In this document: positions 17,667 through 26,365 of the stretch, in pieces
How positions within the stretch are numbered: the first letter of the stretch is position 1
How the letters are laid out: every line of letters begins with the position of its first letter
Source of the DNA: Okeanomitos corallinicola TIOX110
GTDB lineage: Bacteria > Cyanobacteriota > Cyanobacteriia > Cyanobacteriales > Nostocaceae
Length of the DNA: 64,000 nt
Assembly: GCF_038050375.1 (NCBI RefSeq)
Contig: NZ_CP150886.1
Coordinates: forward strand, 3,451,318-3,515,317
Reading direction: 5' to 3'
The notes under the pieces: generated by a model
What the model saw: only the letters and a program-made list of their open reading frames with translations
Database searches by the model: none
What the model was told of the DNA's origin: nothing
Translations under genes and position numbers: made by a program

Positions 17667-17903
17667 TTAATCTTCTACATCTACTGCCGCATCATCATCA
17701 TCACCGTCATAGGTCAGATCGTCAAGATCAATAATTTCTGAGATTTCTTCTACGTTATTATTGAGATTAGTAGATTCTACAGGTTCACGTTCTATTAATC
17801 TTCCTGTAGACTTGAGCCATTCTAAAAGTACAAATTCATTACTTGTACGAATTACAGTAGCTCGTTGGTTGCGGGGTTGTTCATGCAATGGTCCATCAAG
17901 CAT
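17667..17903 (-). CDS. DUF3134-like small acidic protein
   Basis: This 78-residue protein has a basic N-terminal half (HEQPRNQRATVIRTSNEF and LLEWLKSTGRLIERE) and a very acidic tail with a run of aspartates. I match the QPRNQRA and LEWLxSTGRL phrases to the cyanobacterial DUF3134 family, from memory. No enzymatic motif is visible and the family has no known role. It is a monocistronic gene between the acyltransferase and the EVE-domain gene. Confidence 0.7.
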   Translation of the reverse strand: MLDGPLHEQPRNQRATVIRTSNEFVLLEWLKSTGRLIEREPVESTNLNNNVEEISEIIDLDDLTYDGDDDDAAVDVED

Positions 17904-18054
17904 AAAATATATATTGCCTAAGATTCTCGGTTGTATGGATGAAAATGTAATCTATTGTCAGGTAATTGAATTGTTTAGTTTTTGATCAAAGCTGCAAATT
18001 TTAACTCCTGACAAGTAAATCTTCTACCCAATTATAGACTATTCTTGATGAAAA

Positions 18055-18516
18055 TCAATTATTCGTTACCAGGATACTTTTTGCTACTGATTCTATCACA
18101 GGTATTACTGATAAGCGATTCCCTTTTTTAACTACTAATAATTCATCACCGTTAAATTTTTCTTTGAGTGTAGATAATAAAATTGGTTGGGAAAATTCTT
18201 CTACAAATTCTACTTTTACTGTCTGCCAACGTGGTGATTCTGGGGTAGATTTAGGATCATAATATTCACTATCTGGATCAAATTGGGTGGGGTCAGCAAT
18301 ACCTGTTTCTACAATTTTCATTAACCCGACAATACCAGGAGGTTGAGTATTAGAATGATAAAAAAAGGCTAAATCTCCCACTTGCATTTGTTTTAAAAAG
18401 TTACGGGCTTGATAATTCCTCACACCATCCCAAATAGTTTGTTTTTGCTGTTGTAAATTATGAATACTGTATGCTGCTGGTTCTGATTTCATTAACCAGT
18501 AATTAATATTTGGCAT
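18055..18516 (-). CDS. EVE-domain protein
   Basis: The 153 residues form a complete EVE domain: NYWLMKSEPAAYSIHNL at the N-terminus, TIWDGVRNYQARNFLKQM and GDLAFFYHSNTQPPGIVGLMKI in the core, then DPKSTPESPRW. EVE domains are PUA-like folds that bind modified nucleobases. Stand-alone versions are widespread, with possible roles in sensing modified DNA or RNA. Nothing nearby suggests a restriction or RNA-modification partner. Confidence 0.92.
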   Translation of the reverse strand: MPNINYWLMKSEPAAYSIHNLQQQKQTIWDGVRNYQARNFLKQMQVGDLAFFYHSNTQPPGIVGLMKIVETGIADPTQFDPDSEYYDPKSTPESPRWQTVKVEFVEEFSQPILLSTLKEKFNGDELLVVKKGNRLSVIPVIESVAKSILVTNN

Positions 18517-18549
18517 TTATTTTTTTATAAATTAATACGATATTGGCAG

Positions 18550-18570
18550 GGGTTTAGCAATGCTAAACCC
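18550..18570. repeat. Near-perfect palindrome GGGTTTAGCA-A-TGCTAAACCC
   Basis: Two perfect 10-bp arms are separated by one base, between leuD and the EVE gene. This is a recurrent cyanobacterial intergenic palindrome. It could fold in RNA from either strand, but no T-tract follows on the minus strand, so a terminator role after leuD is only possible. Confidence 0.75.
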
Positions 18571-18606
18571 GGACAGGAATTAATAATTAAAAAGCTAATT
18601 CTGCTA

Positions 18607-19215
18607 TTAACTAGCGACTAATTTCCCCCAACCAATGTAAGGTAATTTACCTGCTGTGGCTTTTACCTGTTCTGCATTGGCTACCAGTTGTCCGCAAGCG
18701 TCCCAAGTTCCAGCCACAAAAGCGGTTCTTGTCCCTTCACTCATCACCACCGGGGCGGTAAAATCATTGATTTGTACTTGCAATTTTTCCAAATCTATGG
18801 TAATGGCTGCTTGGGGATGGGCGGTAACTAATTCTTGTAGTTTTTTAACTGTTGTTTCTTCTGCTATTACGCATGGTATTCCCATTGCTACACAGTTACC
18901 AAAGAAGATTTCGGCGAAACTTTCACCAATGACTGCTTTTATGCCCCATTTGGCGAGTGCTTGGGGTGCGTGTTCTCTGGATGAACCACAGCCGAAGTTA
19001 CGGTTAACTATTAATACTTTTGCCCCTTGGTATTGGGGTAAGTCAAAGGGATGTTGACCATTTAAGGCGGTTCTGTCGTCAATAAATACCCCTACTCCTA
19101 AGCCGTCAAAGGTGATGGCTTTCAGGTAGCGGGCGGGGATAATTCGGTCTGTGTCTATATCATTGCCAATTAGAGGAACGGCGTTACCTGATATTTGTTT
19201 TACTTCACTTTGCAT
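18607..19215 (-). CDS. leuD: 3-isopropylmalate dehydratase, small subunit
   Basis: From the ATG at 19213-19215 this gives 202 residues starting [32 protein letters not shown] is the swivel-domain signature and [17 protein letters not shown] is the substrate-binding loop. With LeuC it isomerises 2-isopropylmalate to 3-isopropylmalate in leucine synthesis. A longer frame with 25 extra residues is open upstream but overlaps the neighbouring small gene and lacks family similarity. It is separated from leuC, on the same strand, by an unrelated gene and repeat DNA. Confidence 0.95.
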   Translation of the reverse strand: MQSEVKQISGNAVPLIGNDIDTDRIIPARYLKAITFDGLGVGVFIDDRTALNGQHPFDLPQYQGAKVLIVNRNFGCGSSREHAPQALAKWGIKAVIGESFAEIFFGNCVAMGIPCVIAEETTVKKLQELVTAHPQAAITIDLEKLQVQINDFTAPVVMSEGTRTAFVAGTWDACGQLVANAEQVKATAGKLPYIGWGKLVAS

Positions 19216-19273
19216 AATTAATGAACCATGAAGGCACGAAGGACATTTTAACTCTAAAAATATATCAAATTGA

Positions 19274-19612
19274 TTATAGAGAGGTTTCACATCGGATATT
19301 ATTTATCGTTTCTATATGCTTCTTGAAGGAAGCTTCTATAAATTTCTGGATTTCTGGTTTTGTAATAATTACTTGATTAATAATGGCTTCCATACTTACT
19401 TGAAATAAAATTACAGCTTGTATGCAAAATTGAAACTCATTTTGACGTTTAGATGCTAATTCAATGGAAACATTTTGGCAATCTAATGCATTGTAATTAT
19501 ATTCAATGAGTTGTTTTCCTTCGCATACTGCTTGGTAAGCATGAGACAACATTTCTCCTCCCTTCAAACCACAAAATTTTGCAATATCAAAATCATATTC
19601 TGGTGGTACCAT
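19274..19612 (-). CDS. Hypothetical protein between leuC and leuD
   Basis: A 112-residue protein (start [19 protein letters not shown]) with no motif I recognise. It is mainly helical by composition ([35 protein letters not shown]) with four cysteines. It lies between leuC and leuD on their strand. In many genomes those genes are adjacent, so this looks like an insertion. The frame is open and without rare-codon runs, so it may be expressed. Its C-terminus could be truncated. Function unknown. Confidence 0.5.
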   Translation of the reverse strand: MVPPEYDFDIAKFCGLKGGEMLSHAYQAVCEGKQLIEYNYNALDCQNVSIELASKRQNEFQFCIQAVILFQVSMEAIINQVIITKPEIQKFIEASFKKHIETINNIRCETSL

Positions 19613-19682
19613 TTGATTTAGTTGTCTTTGTTTTTTGCTTTTTTCCTATGGGGCAGGTTTCTAGTCTAGCCTTTTTTTCACT

Positions 19683-19706
19683 CCCCTCCTCGCTTGCGGG
19701 GAGGGG
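19683..19706. repeat. GC-rich hairpin downstream of leuC
   Basis: CCCCTCCTCGC and GCGGGGAGGGG form an 11-bp stem, with one G-T pair, around a 2-nt loop, 23 bp past the leuC stop. It belongs to a common intergenic repeat type (ending GGTTAGGGGTGGGG). On the leuC strand no T-run follows, so it is a repeat rather than a clear intrinsic terminator. Confidence 0.65.
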
Positions 19707-19728
19707 TTAGGGGTGGGGTTATATGGGA

Positions 19729-21132
19729 TTACAGCATTTCCCGCACATCGGCGACTTCACCTTTAATGGCGGCGGTGGCTACCATTGCGGGACTCATTAA
19801 CAGGGTGCGGCCGGATGCTGAACCTTGTCTACCTTTAAAGTTACGGTTGGAGGAGGAGGCGCTAATTTGTCTACCTTGTAATTTGTCTGGGTTCATGGCT
19901 AAACACATGGAACACCCTGGTTCGCGCCATTCAAAACCTGCTGCGACGAAGATTCTATCTAGTCCTTCGGCTTCGGCTTCTTGTTTAACTCGTTCTGAAC
20001 CGGGTACGACAAAGGCTTTGACTCCCTCTGCAACTTTGCGTCCTTGGGCTATTTTGGCTGCTTCTCTCAGGTCGCTGATGCGTCCGTTGGTGCAGCTACC
20101 AATAAAGCACACATCAATTTTTGTGCCTTGGATGGGTTGACCAGGATACAAGTCCATGTAGCGATAGGCTTCTTCGGCTACAAAACGGTCTTCTTCTGCT
20201 AATTCTGCGGCAGCGGGAACTTTTTGATCAATACCGATACCTTGACCTGGTGTAATTCCCCAGGTGACGGTGGGGGGTATGTCTTCGGCATTAAATACTA
20301 CTACATCATCATATTCGGCATCCGCATCACTCCGCAGAGATTCCCACCAGGCAACGGCTTTGTCCCAGTTTGTATCTTTGGGAGCGAAGTCTCTATTTTT
20401 GAGGTAGTCGTAAGTAATTTGATCGGGGTTGACATATCCGCATCTTGCCCCACCTTCAATGGCCATGTTACAAACGGTCATCCGTTCTTCCATGTTCATC
20501 TGTGCAAAAGTTGTTCCTGCGTATTCATAGGCGTAACCTACGCCACCTTTTACTCCCAATGTCCGGATGATATGTAAAATTACGTCTTTGGCGTAAACTC
20601 CGGGTTTGAGTTGGCCGTTTACTTCGATTTTTCTAACTTTGAGTTTTGATAATGCTAGGGTTTGGGAGGCGAGAACGTCTCTAACTTGGCTTGTACCGAT
20701 GCCAAAGGCGATCGCCCCAAATGCACCATGACTAGATGTGTGGCTATCTCCACAAGCAATGGTCATTCCCGGTTGGGTTAATCCCAGTTCGGGAGCAATA
20801 ACATGAACTATACCTTGATTTCCCGAACCAATATTGTAAAAAGTTATGTCATTTTCTTGACAACTCTTTTCTAATGCCTGGATCATTGCCTCTGCCATGC
20901 TATCCACAAAGGGACGAGCTTGATTTTCAGTAGGAACAATATGATCAACTGTGGCTACTGTGCGTTGGGGGAATAAGACTTTTAAACCCCTCTCTTTGAG
21001 CATAGCAAAGGCTTGGGGACTGGTAACTTCATGAATAAGATGGAGGCCGATAAAGAGTTGCGTTAGTCCTGATGGAAGTGTACCAACGGTGTGTAAGTCC
21101 CAAACTTTGTCAAACAGAGTTCCCTTGCTCAT
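19729..21132 (-). CDS. leuC: 3-isopropylmalate dehydratase, large subunit
   Basis: The 467-residue protein is full length. Iron-sulfur ligands appear in [16 protein letters not shown] and in the GCSMC motif ([15 protein letters not shown]). [20 protein letters not shown] is the aconitase-family signature. It forms the isopropylmalate isomerase with LeuD in the cytosol. The start [17 protein letters not shown] is canonical. It is on the same strand as leuD, about 0.5 kb upstream of it. Confidence 0.97.
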   Translation of the reverse strand: MSKGTLFDKVWDLHTVGTLPSGLTQLFIGLHLIHEVTSPQAFAMLKERGLKVLFPQRTVATVDHIVPTENQARPFVDSMAEAMIQALEKSCQENDITFYNIGSGNQGIVHVIAPELGLTQPGMTIACGDSHTSSHGAFGAIAFGIGTSQVRDVLASQTLALSKLKVRKIEVNGQLKPGVYAKDVILHIIRTLGVKGGVGYAYEYAGTTFAQMNMEERMTVCNMAIEGGARCGYVNPDQITYDYLKNRDFAPKDTNWDKAVAWWESLRSDADAEYDDVVVFNAEDIPPTVTWGITPGQGIGIDQKVPAAAELAEEDRFVAEEAYRYMDLYPGQPIQGTKIDVCFIGSCTNGRISDLREAAKIAQGRKVAEGVKAFVVPGSERVKQEAEAEGLDRIFVAAGFEWREPGCSMCLAMNPDKLQGRQISASSSNRNFKGRQGSASGRTLLMSPAMVATAAIKGEVADVREML

Positions 21133-21477
21133 ACGTCAATTTATGTTAAAGGAGTCGAGTTTATAATCTTATCAGAAAATGGTACTCCGTAAATAATTCC
21201 AACTCTGGTTTTGATGAATTTCTGTATGGTCATACAAACTCGTTTATGTACAGATTGTTAATAAATTGTTAATAAATATAAACTTTATCTGAACTTTGAA
21301 TGTTCATAAAATAACATTAGCATTCACACTTTATAATAGAAGTATCATTACATCTATAGTTCAATTTACTTACTGAGCTTAGTTTTTTAATCATCAGAAA
21401 ACTTTTTTACATCAAACTACTTATATAAAGCACCTGCAATAGAAATCAATAAATAGGTGAAATCTCCAAATTAATCT
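21133..21477. other. Intergenic region between leuC and the cysteine desulfurase gene
   Basis: This is a 345-bp AT-rich gap between divergent genes. A candidate -10 box TATAAT sits at 21332-21337 on the plus strand, without a consensus -35. No ORF or RNA gene is supported. A long leader (about 130 bp) to the downstream gene would follow if that box is used. Confidence 0.45.
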
Positions 21478-22647
21478 ATGTCTAATCGTCCTATCTACCT
21501 TGACTGTCATGCAACTACACCTGTAGATGAACGGGTACTAAATGCTATGATTCCTTACTTTACAGAAAAGTTTGGCAATGCCGCTAGTATTAGTCATGTT
21601 TATGGTTGGGAATCAGAAGCAGCAGTTAAACAAACTAGAGGAATTTTAGCGACTGCTATTAATGCTAACCCAGAAGAAATTGTTTTTACCAGTGGAGCAA
21701 CAGAAGCTAATAATTTAGCCATCAAAGGTGTAGCTGAAGCTTACTTTTCTAAAGGTCAACACATTGTCACCATAGCAACAGAACATAAAGCAGTTTTAGA
21801 TCCTTGTGAATATTTAAAAGGTCTGGGTTTTGAAATTACAATTCTCCCAGTTAACAAAGATGGTCTAATTGATTTAGAACAATTAGAAAAAGCCCTGCGT
21901 GATGATACAATTTTAGTGTCTGTGATGGCTGCCAATAACGAAATAGGCGTTTTACAACCATTAGCAGAAATCGGTAAAATCTGCCGAGAAAAAGAAATTC
22001 TCTTCCACACAGATGCTGCCCAAGCTATTGGTAAAATTCCCTTAGATGTAGAAGCATTAAACATTGATTTAATGTCTTTAACTGCCCATAAAGTCTATGG
22101 GCCAAAAGGTGTTGGGGCTTTATATGTTCGCCGCCGCAACCCCAGAGTTAAACTAGCAGCACAACAACATGGGGGAGGCCATGAAAGGGGAATGCGTTCT
22201 GGAACTTTATACACACCCCAAATAGTTGGCTTTGGTAAAGCTGTAGAAATTGCCATTGCAGAACAAGAAACAGAAAATCAAAGATTAACAGAACTGCGGG
22301 AAAGACTTTGGCAACAGTTATCTAAAGTTGAGGGAATTTATTTAAATGGACATCCTCAAAAAAGATTAGCAGGAAATTTGAATATTAGTGTTGAAGGTGT
22401 GGATGGTGCGGCACTTTCTTTAGGTTTACAACCGATAGTAGCAGTATCTTCTGGGTCTGCTTGTTCTTCTAATCATGTTGCACCTTCCTATGTATTAACA
22501 GCATTAGGACATCCTGAAAAATTAGCTTATGCTTCTGTCAGGTTTGGTCTTGGTAGGTTTAATACTGTGGAAGAAATAGATAAAGTTGCACAACATTTTA
22601 TTACTACTGTGAACAGTTTACAAAGTACCTTGGCAGTTAGTCGTTGA
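21478..22647 (+). CDS. Cysteine desulfurase (IscS/NifS family)
   Basis: A 389-residue PLP enzyme. PLP lysine Lys205 is in SLTAHKVYGPKG, His103 in ATEHKAVLD, and the catalytic Cys329 is in SSGSACSSNHVAPSYVL. It converts cysteine to alanine and delivers persulfide sulfur to Fe-S assembly or thiolation. No iscU, iscA or nif gene is adjacent, so this is a stand-alone copy. The extended loop around the cysteine is of the IscS/NifS group rather than the SufS group. I leave the symbol empty because NifS and IscS cannot be separated here. Confidence 0.94.
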   Translation: MSNRPIYLDCHATTPVDERVLNAMIPYFTEKFGNAASISHVYGWESEAAVKQTRGILATAINANPEEIVFTSGATEANNLAIKGVAEAYFSKGQHIVTIATEHKAVLDPCEYLKGLGFEITILPVNKDGLIDLEQLEKALRDDTILVSVMAANNEIGVLQPLAEIGKICREKEILFHTDAAQAIGKIPLDVEALNIDLMSLTAHKVYGPKGVGALYVRRRNPRVKLAAQQHGGGHERGMRSGTLYTPQIVGFGKAVEIAIAEQETENQRLTELRERLWQQLSKVEGIYLNGHPQKRLAGNLNISVEGVDGAALSLGLQPIVAVSSGSACSSNHVAPSYVLTALGHPEKLAYASVRFGLGRFNTVEEIDKVAQHFITTVNSLQSTLAVSR

Positions 22648-22670
22648 AACTAACAGTTAAAGATTGTGGT

Positions 22671-22687
22671 GCGGGCATCTTGCCCGC
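22671..22687. repeat. Single copy of the GGGCATCTTGCCC palindrome
   Basis: GCGGGCA-TCT-TGCCCGC is a 7-bp perfect hairpin. Together with the GTGGT in front it repeats one arm of the inverted repeat at 4406-4470. It lies between convergent genes. Confidence 0.75.
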
Positions 22688-22704
22688 TATTTTCATCAAT
22701 CTAA

Positions 22705-23691
22705 TCAGCTATTTTCTAATATTTGCAGAATCTTAGCATACAAATATTTTACTCTTTCTATTTGCGTTTCACCCAAGGAAACATAATAAGTTAAACCGGG
22801 TGCGCTATTAATTTCTAAGAGGGTATAATCTAGCAAAGGTTGAGTAATATCAGAGGTAAGAATATCAACACCTGCTAGTCTCAATCCCATGTTTTTAGTG
22901 ATATTAATTGCCAATTCTTGAAAATCAGGATGAATATGATCAGTGAAATCTACTGCATCACCACCTGTAGAGAGATTGGCATTATCTAAAAGATAAACTA
23001 CAGTATCTTGATCAACTATACTATCAAAAGTGAGGTTTTGTGTTTTTAACTTTTGCAACATCCGAAAATCTTGTAAATCAACTAATACTTTTTTATTTAT
23101 TTGCCTTAATTTTTGTTGTTTTTTGATCAATAACTCTCTAATAGTAGAATTACCATCACCAGTTATAGATAAAGGTATTCTCTGGTAAGCGGCAATTATT
23201 TCATTATCTAAAGCTAAGATTCTAAAATCGCTACCGCTATAAAATTTTTCTACAATTAATCCTGATTGAATTGCTAAAATTTTCTCTGCTACTTGATAGT
23301 ATTCATCTTTTTTATATACCTTGGCTACCAAACATCCTTGACTTAAATTTAATGGTTTAACAATTACAGGTAATCCTAATTCTTGGGCATAATTCCAACC
23401 ATCATGGATGTTTCTAGGGTTGCTAATATTTGCACAGATTTTATCATTAAAAAAAGTATGTCCTGCTGTTACCTTGTAACCCAGTTGGTTGAGAAAATAA
23501 TTAGAAAACCCTTTATCTTTAGCTAAATTAGCCGCACCATAACCATTAATATCTAGTTTATTGTGATCAAATATTGAGGTTTTTCCATTTTTAAAGGTGA
23601 TGTGTCCAATCAATTGATATTCTGGCTCTATTAAAACAGTAGCTCCCATTTCTGTGGCTACTTGTGTTAAAATTGATGTTATTAATCTCAT
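22705..23691 (-). CDS. ATP-grasp enzyme related to cyanophycin-synthetase/RimK-type ligases
   Basis: The 328 residues show the ATP-grasp layout: LGLPVIVKPLNLSQGC (about 105-121) binds ATP, GLIVEKFYSGSDFRILALDNEIIAAY (143-168) is the central sheet, and GVDILTSD...LLEINSAPGLTYY (about 275-307) carries the metal-binding acidic and asparagine residues. SITGDGNSTIRELL matches the cyanophycin synthetase and glutathione-synthase-like branch. It lacks the Mur-ligase half of CphA. It should join a carboxylate to an amine with ATP. Substrates unknown. It is convergent with the desulfurase gene and divergent from a small gene and an asparagine-synthetase-like gene. Confidence 0.82.
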   Translation of the reverse strand: MRLITSILTQVATEMGATVLIEPEYQLIGHITFKNGKTSIFDHNKLDINGYGAANLAKDKGFSNYFLNQLGYKVTAGHTFFNDKICANISNPRNIHDGWNYAQELGLPVIVKPLNLSQGCLVAKVYKKDEYYQVAEKILAIQSGLIVEKFYSGSDFRILALDNEIIAAYQRIPLSITGDGNSTIRELLIKKQQKLRQINKKVLVDLQDFRMLQKLKTQNLTFDSIVDQDTVVYLLDNANLSTGGDAVDFTDHIHPDFQELAINITKNMGLRLAGVDILTSDITQPLLDYTLLEINSAPGLTYYVSLGETQIERVKYLYAKILQILENS

Positions 23692-24008
23692 ATAATTATG
23701 GGAATTAGCCTATTTGTTACCTAGTAGATTCTAGGATGTTATGTAACTATTTTACAAGCAATTTTGTGATTTTATTAACAGAGTAACCAGATAAGTTTTA
23801 GTATATTTACTGTTAGTACCTGAACTAACTAAATAAATTAATTTTCCTCGGTTTTATTGCTGAGTTAAAACAATTTTGTTGCACTAAGTATTGACAATCA
23901 CAAAATTATGTAATAACAAGGTGGCATCAACAATTAAAGGCGCTAGTGTTATCCCCCCTAAGAGACACACCAACGCCAAATACTCAAGTTTATACGGTTA
24001 ATATAATC
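23692..24008. other. Intergenic region upstream of the small gene at 24009
   Basis: This 317-bp AT-rich gap holds no convincing gene. A TTGACA occurs at 23891-23896 with a weak TAATAA 14 bp further on, too short a spacing for a good sigma-70 promoter. An open frame begins at 23946 but the first 21 codons show no conserved feature. Confidence 0.4.
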
Positions 24009-24245
24009 ATGCCACAAAACTCAGATTTCCAAGAGAAAAAATCAGAAAATCAGGCAATTTCTTATAGAAACCGGCTGAATAGTTGGACTATAGCTCGTTT
24101 GGTTGCACAACAAAAACGGATAATTGTTGCTAGATTCCGTACTAGATCAGATGCAGATGGTTATATTCAGCACTTACGGCAACAAGCACCCCAAGATGCT
24201 TTTGAGATTTTCTTTGATTCTCAAAGCAAAGAAGCGACAATTTAA
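24009..24245 (+). CDS. Conserved small hypothetical protein
   Basis: From the ATG at 24009 the gene encodes 78 residues starting MPQNSDFQEKKSENQ. The second half (WTIARLVAQQKRIIVARFRTRSDADGYIQHL, then DAFEIFFD) reads like a small alpha-beta domain. It resembles the pattern of SPOR-like or uncharacterised cyanobacterial proteins in which a strand is followed by a helix with RSDADGYI. I do not recognise a named family. A palindromic repeat follows 15 bp after the stop. Codon use is ordinary. Confidence 0.6.
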   Translation: MPQNSDFQEKKSENQAISYRNRLNSWTIARLVAQQKRIIVARFRTRSDADGYIQHLRQQAPQDAFEIFFDSQSKEATI

Positions 24246-24247
24246 GC

Positions 24248-24541
24248 TCACGTAATTCTTAGATCCCCAGCTTGTTGAGAAGGTGGGGGATCTAAACCTG
24301 AGTTTGAGAACTTGCTCAACGGTAAGCGGCTGTTTCTAGATTTTTCAACCCCTGTAAAGAACCACGAAAAAACTTGTTGATTTTGTTGATTGAGATGTTG
24401 ACAATTTTGTTCTAAGAATTGCTGTAGTGATTTCATCCCCATCGGGATTCCTATCACCTGGGTTTGAAAATCCTGCACACGACTTAAACCACGACAAACA
24501 GCTTGATATTCTGAACCGTTGGGTACTAAAATTGTGTTAAT
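24248..24541 (-). pseudogene. Probable remnant of a phosphorylase/nucleosidase-like gene
   Basis: On the minus strand the frame reads INTILVPNGSEYQAVCRGLSRV, then IPMGMKSLQQFLEQ. This resembles the N-terminus of cyanobacterial nucleoside-phosphorylase-like proteins as I remember them. No ATG precedes this segment; an in-frame TAG lies at 24554-24556. The similarity fades after about 60 codons, and the remainder runs through repeat DNA at 24261-24293. An alternative frame gives RGSLQGLKNLETAAYR, suggesting a frameshift. I regard it as a decayed fragment. The family assignment is tentative. Confidence 0.4.
24261..24293. repeat. Palindromic repeat AGATCCCC...GGGGATCT
   Basis: A perfect 8-bp stem, AGATCCCC/GGGGATCT, surrounds a 17-nt interior with a further partial match (AGCTT/AGGT). 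It belongs to the same family as the hairpin at 43514-43542. No T-tract follows, so it is a repeat that may act as a weak terminator. Confidence 0.65.
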
Positions 24542-24555
24542 TATTGGTGCTATCT

Positions 24556-26286
24556 ATGTTTTTGAACATTTTTAAAAAACCAGAATCTATAACTGCTAAT
24601 CTGGACATAAATCCCAGTTGGTATATAGCTTACGGTAAATTAGATAATGTAGATAATTCTATAGAAAATGCAATTTGGCAAGATGAAAAATTAGCAATAA
24701 TTTCCACACCCTCAGAATTTGCCCTCAGTCCTCAAAAAAGATTTGTAGTAGTTGGGGATATATGGTTAAGTAATCGTGATGAATTAATACAAAAATTAGC
24801 CATTGATGATCACGAAAATATTAGTAATCAACAAATAATTGCCCATCTGTGGGAAAAATATAACTCCCAATGTTTAACCCTATTATTAGGAATGTTTGGG
24901 TTAGTCGTTTGGGATCGAGAAAAACAAATATTATCTTTAATTAGAGATGCCGTAGGTAGCCGGACTTTATATTACACTAATACTGGTTCAACTCGCTGGA
25001 TTGCCCCTAAATTAACCACCCTTAACCCTTATCGCAGTAATGATTTAGATATAGTAGCATTACGGGATTATTTATGTTGTGCATTTGTGCCAGGAGAAAG
25101 AACAATGTGGCAAAATGTCCATGAAATTCGTCCTGGGACAATGATAGAAATGCCATCAGATAAAGTTTATCACTATTGGCAACTGCAAGAACAAGTTAAA
25201 GATATCAATCAACCTTTAGAATTTTATAGTCAAAAATTATATAATTTACTTGAGCAAGTAGTTACAGAATATTTACCTCAAAATCAACCTGTGGGTGTGT
25301 TTCTTTCCGGTGGTTTAGACTCTAGTTGTATCACAGCATTAGCAGCAAAATTACATGATGCACCAGTTCACACCTACTCAATTCATTTTGGCGAAGAAAC
25401 ACCAAATGAATTAGAATTTTCTGGTTTAGTTGCCCAACATTGTCAAACTCAACACCACGTTTTAGAAATTACCTTTCCAGATATGTGGGAAAAGCTGCCA
25501 CAAACTATGTTACATCTGGATGATCCAATTGGAGATCCTTTAACAGTACCAAATTTTTTATTAGGAAAATTAGCTAGAGAAAATGTCCAAACTATTCTGA
25601 ATGGAGAAGGCGGAGATCCTTGTTTTGGTGGACCTAAAAACCAAGCTATGTTAATTAATAGTTTGTATGGATATATTAATAACCAAGATTCTCTACAAGC
25701 ATATTTAATATCTTTTAAAAAATGTTTTCTGGATTTACCACAACTGTTAAAACCAGAAGTATTAAAAACTTTAAACACTGAATTATCTATATTTGCTGAT
25801 GATTTAAATTCTCAAGATAATTACCTGAATAAATTAATGTCTTTGAATATTAAATTTAAAGGTGCAGATCATATCCTGACTAAAGTTAATAACTTAACCC
25901 AAGCTGCAAATTTGCAAGGTTTGTCACCATTATTTGATCAGCGGGTAGTGGATTTAAGTATGGAAATTCCTCCAGAATATAAACTTTCAGGAGTAGAAGA
26001 AAAAGCAGTTTTAAAAAAAGCAGTCAGCGATATTTTACCCGATACAATTATCAATCGTCCTAAAAGTGGGATGATGGTTCCTGTGCAATTAGGTTTTAAA
26101 AAATACTGGCAAAAAGAAGCCAGAAAATTATTATTAACTAGAAATAATGAAATTTCTACCTATATCAATCAGGAAGTATTACGAAATTGGTTAAATTTTA
26201 AAAATGATACCTGGGGAAGATACGGTGTGAAACTGTGGCTATTAGTAAGTTTAGAAATTTGGTTACAGGTGAATAAAAATAAATAA
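24556..26286 (+). CDS. Asparagine-synthetase-like protein without glutaminase cysteine
   Basis: From the ATG at 24556 the protein has 576 residues. The C-terminal ATP-pyrophosphatase domain is clear: the PP-loop SGGLDSS is at 251-257, with NGEGGDPCFGG and a later NRPKSGMMVPV. The N-terminal half keeps the fold of a class II glutamine amidotransferase (GLVVWDREKQILSLIRDAVGSR), but it starts MFLNIFKKPES rather than Met-Cys, so glutamine hydrolysis is not expected. Proteins of this type include ammonia-using asparagine synthetases, beta-lactam synthetases and lasso-peptide cyclases. A TTG 12 bp upstream could also start it. Substrate unknown. Confidence 0.85.
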   Translation: MFLNIFKKPESITANLDINPSWYIAYGKLDNVDNSIENAIWQDEKLAIISTPSEFALSPQKRFVVVGDIWLSNRDELIQKLAIDDHENISNQQIIAHLWEKYNSQCLTLLLGMFGLVVWDREKQILSLIRDAVGSRTLYYTNTGSTRWIAPKLTTLNPYRSNDLDIVALRDYLCCAFVPGERTMWQNVHEIRPGTMIEMPSDKVYHYWQLQEQVKDINQPLEFYSQKLYNLLEQVVTEYLPQNQPVGVFLSGGLDSSCITALAAKLHDAPVHTYSIHFGEETPNELEFSGLVAQHCQTQHHVLEITFPDMWEKLPQTMLHLDDPIGDPLTVPNFLLGKLARENVQTILNGEGGDPCFGGPKNQAMLINSLYGYINNQDSLQAYLISFKKCFLDLPQLLKPEVLKTLNTELSIFADDLNSQDNYLNKLMSLNIKFKGADHILTKVNNLTQAANLQGLSPLFDQRVVDLSMEIPPEYKLSGVEEKAVLKKAVSDILPDTIINRPKSGMMVPVQLGFKKYWQKEARKLLLTRNNEISTYINQEVLRNWLNFKNDTWGRYGVKLWLLVSLEIWLQVNKNK

Positions 26287-26365
26287 AAATCACTCCAAAC
26301 CCCACACAGGAGAAAATTTGAGCAATACTGGTACAAGTAAGGAAAGTTAACAGAACATTACAAAC

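Noticed and set aside
19216-19290. Longer LeuD start 25 codons upstream
   Set aside because: The extension ([19 protein letters not shown]) is not LeuD-like and overlaps the neighbouring small gene; the internal ATG at 19213-19215 gives the usual length.
19683-19706. GC-rich hairpin as an intrinsic terminator of leuC
   Set aside because: On the leuC strand it is followed by AGTGAAAAAAAGG rather than a T-run, so it does not fit an intrinsic terminator.
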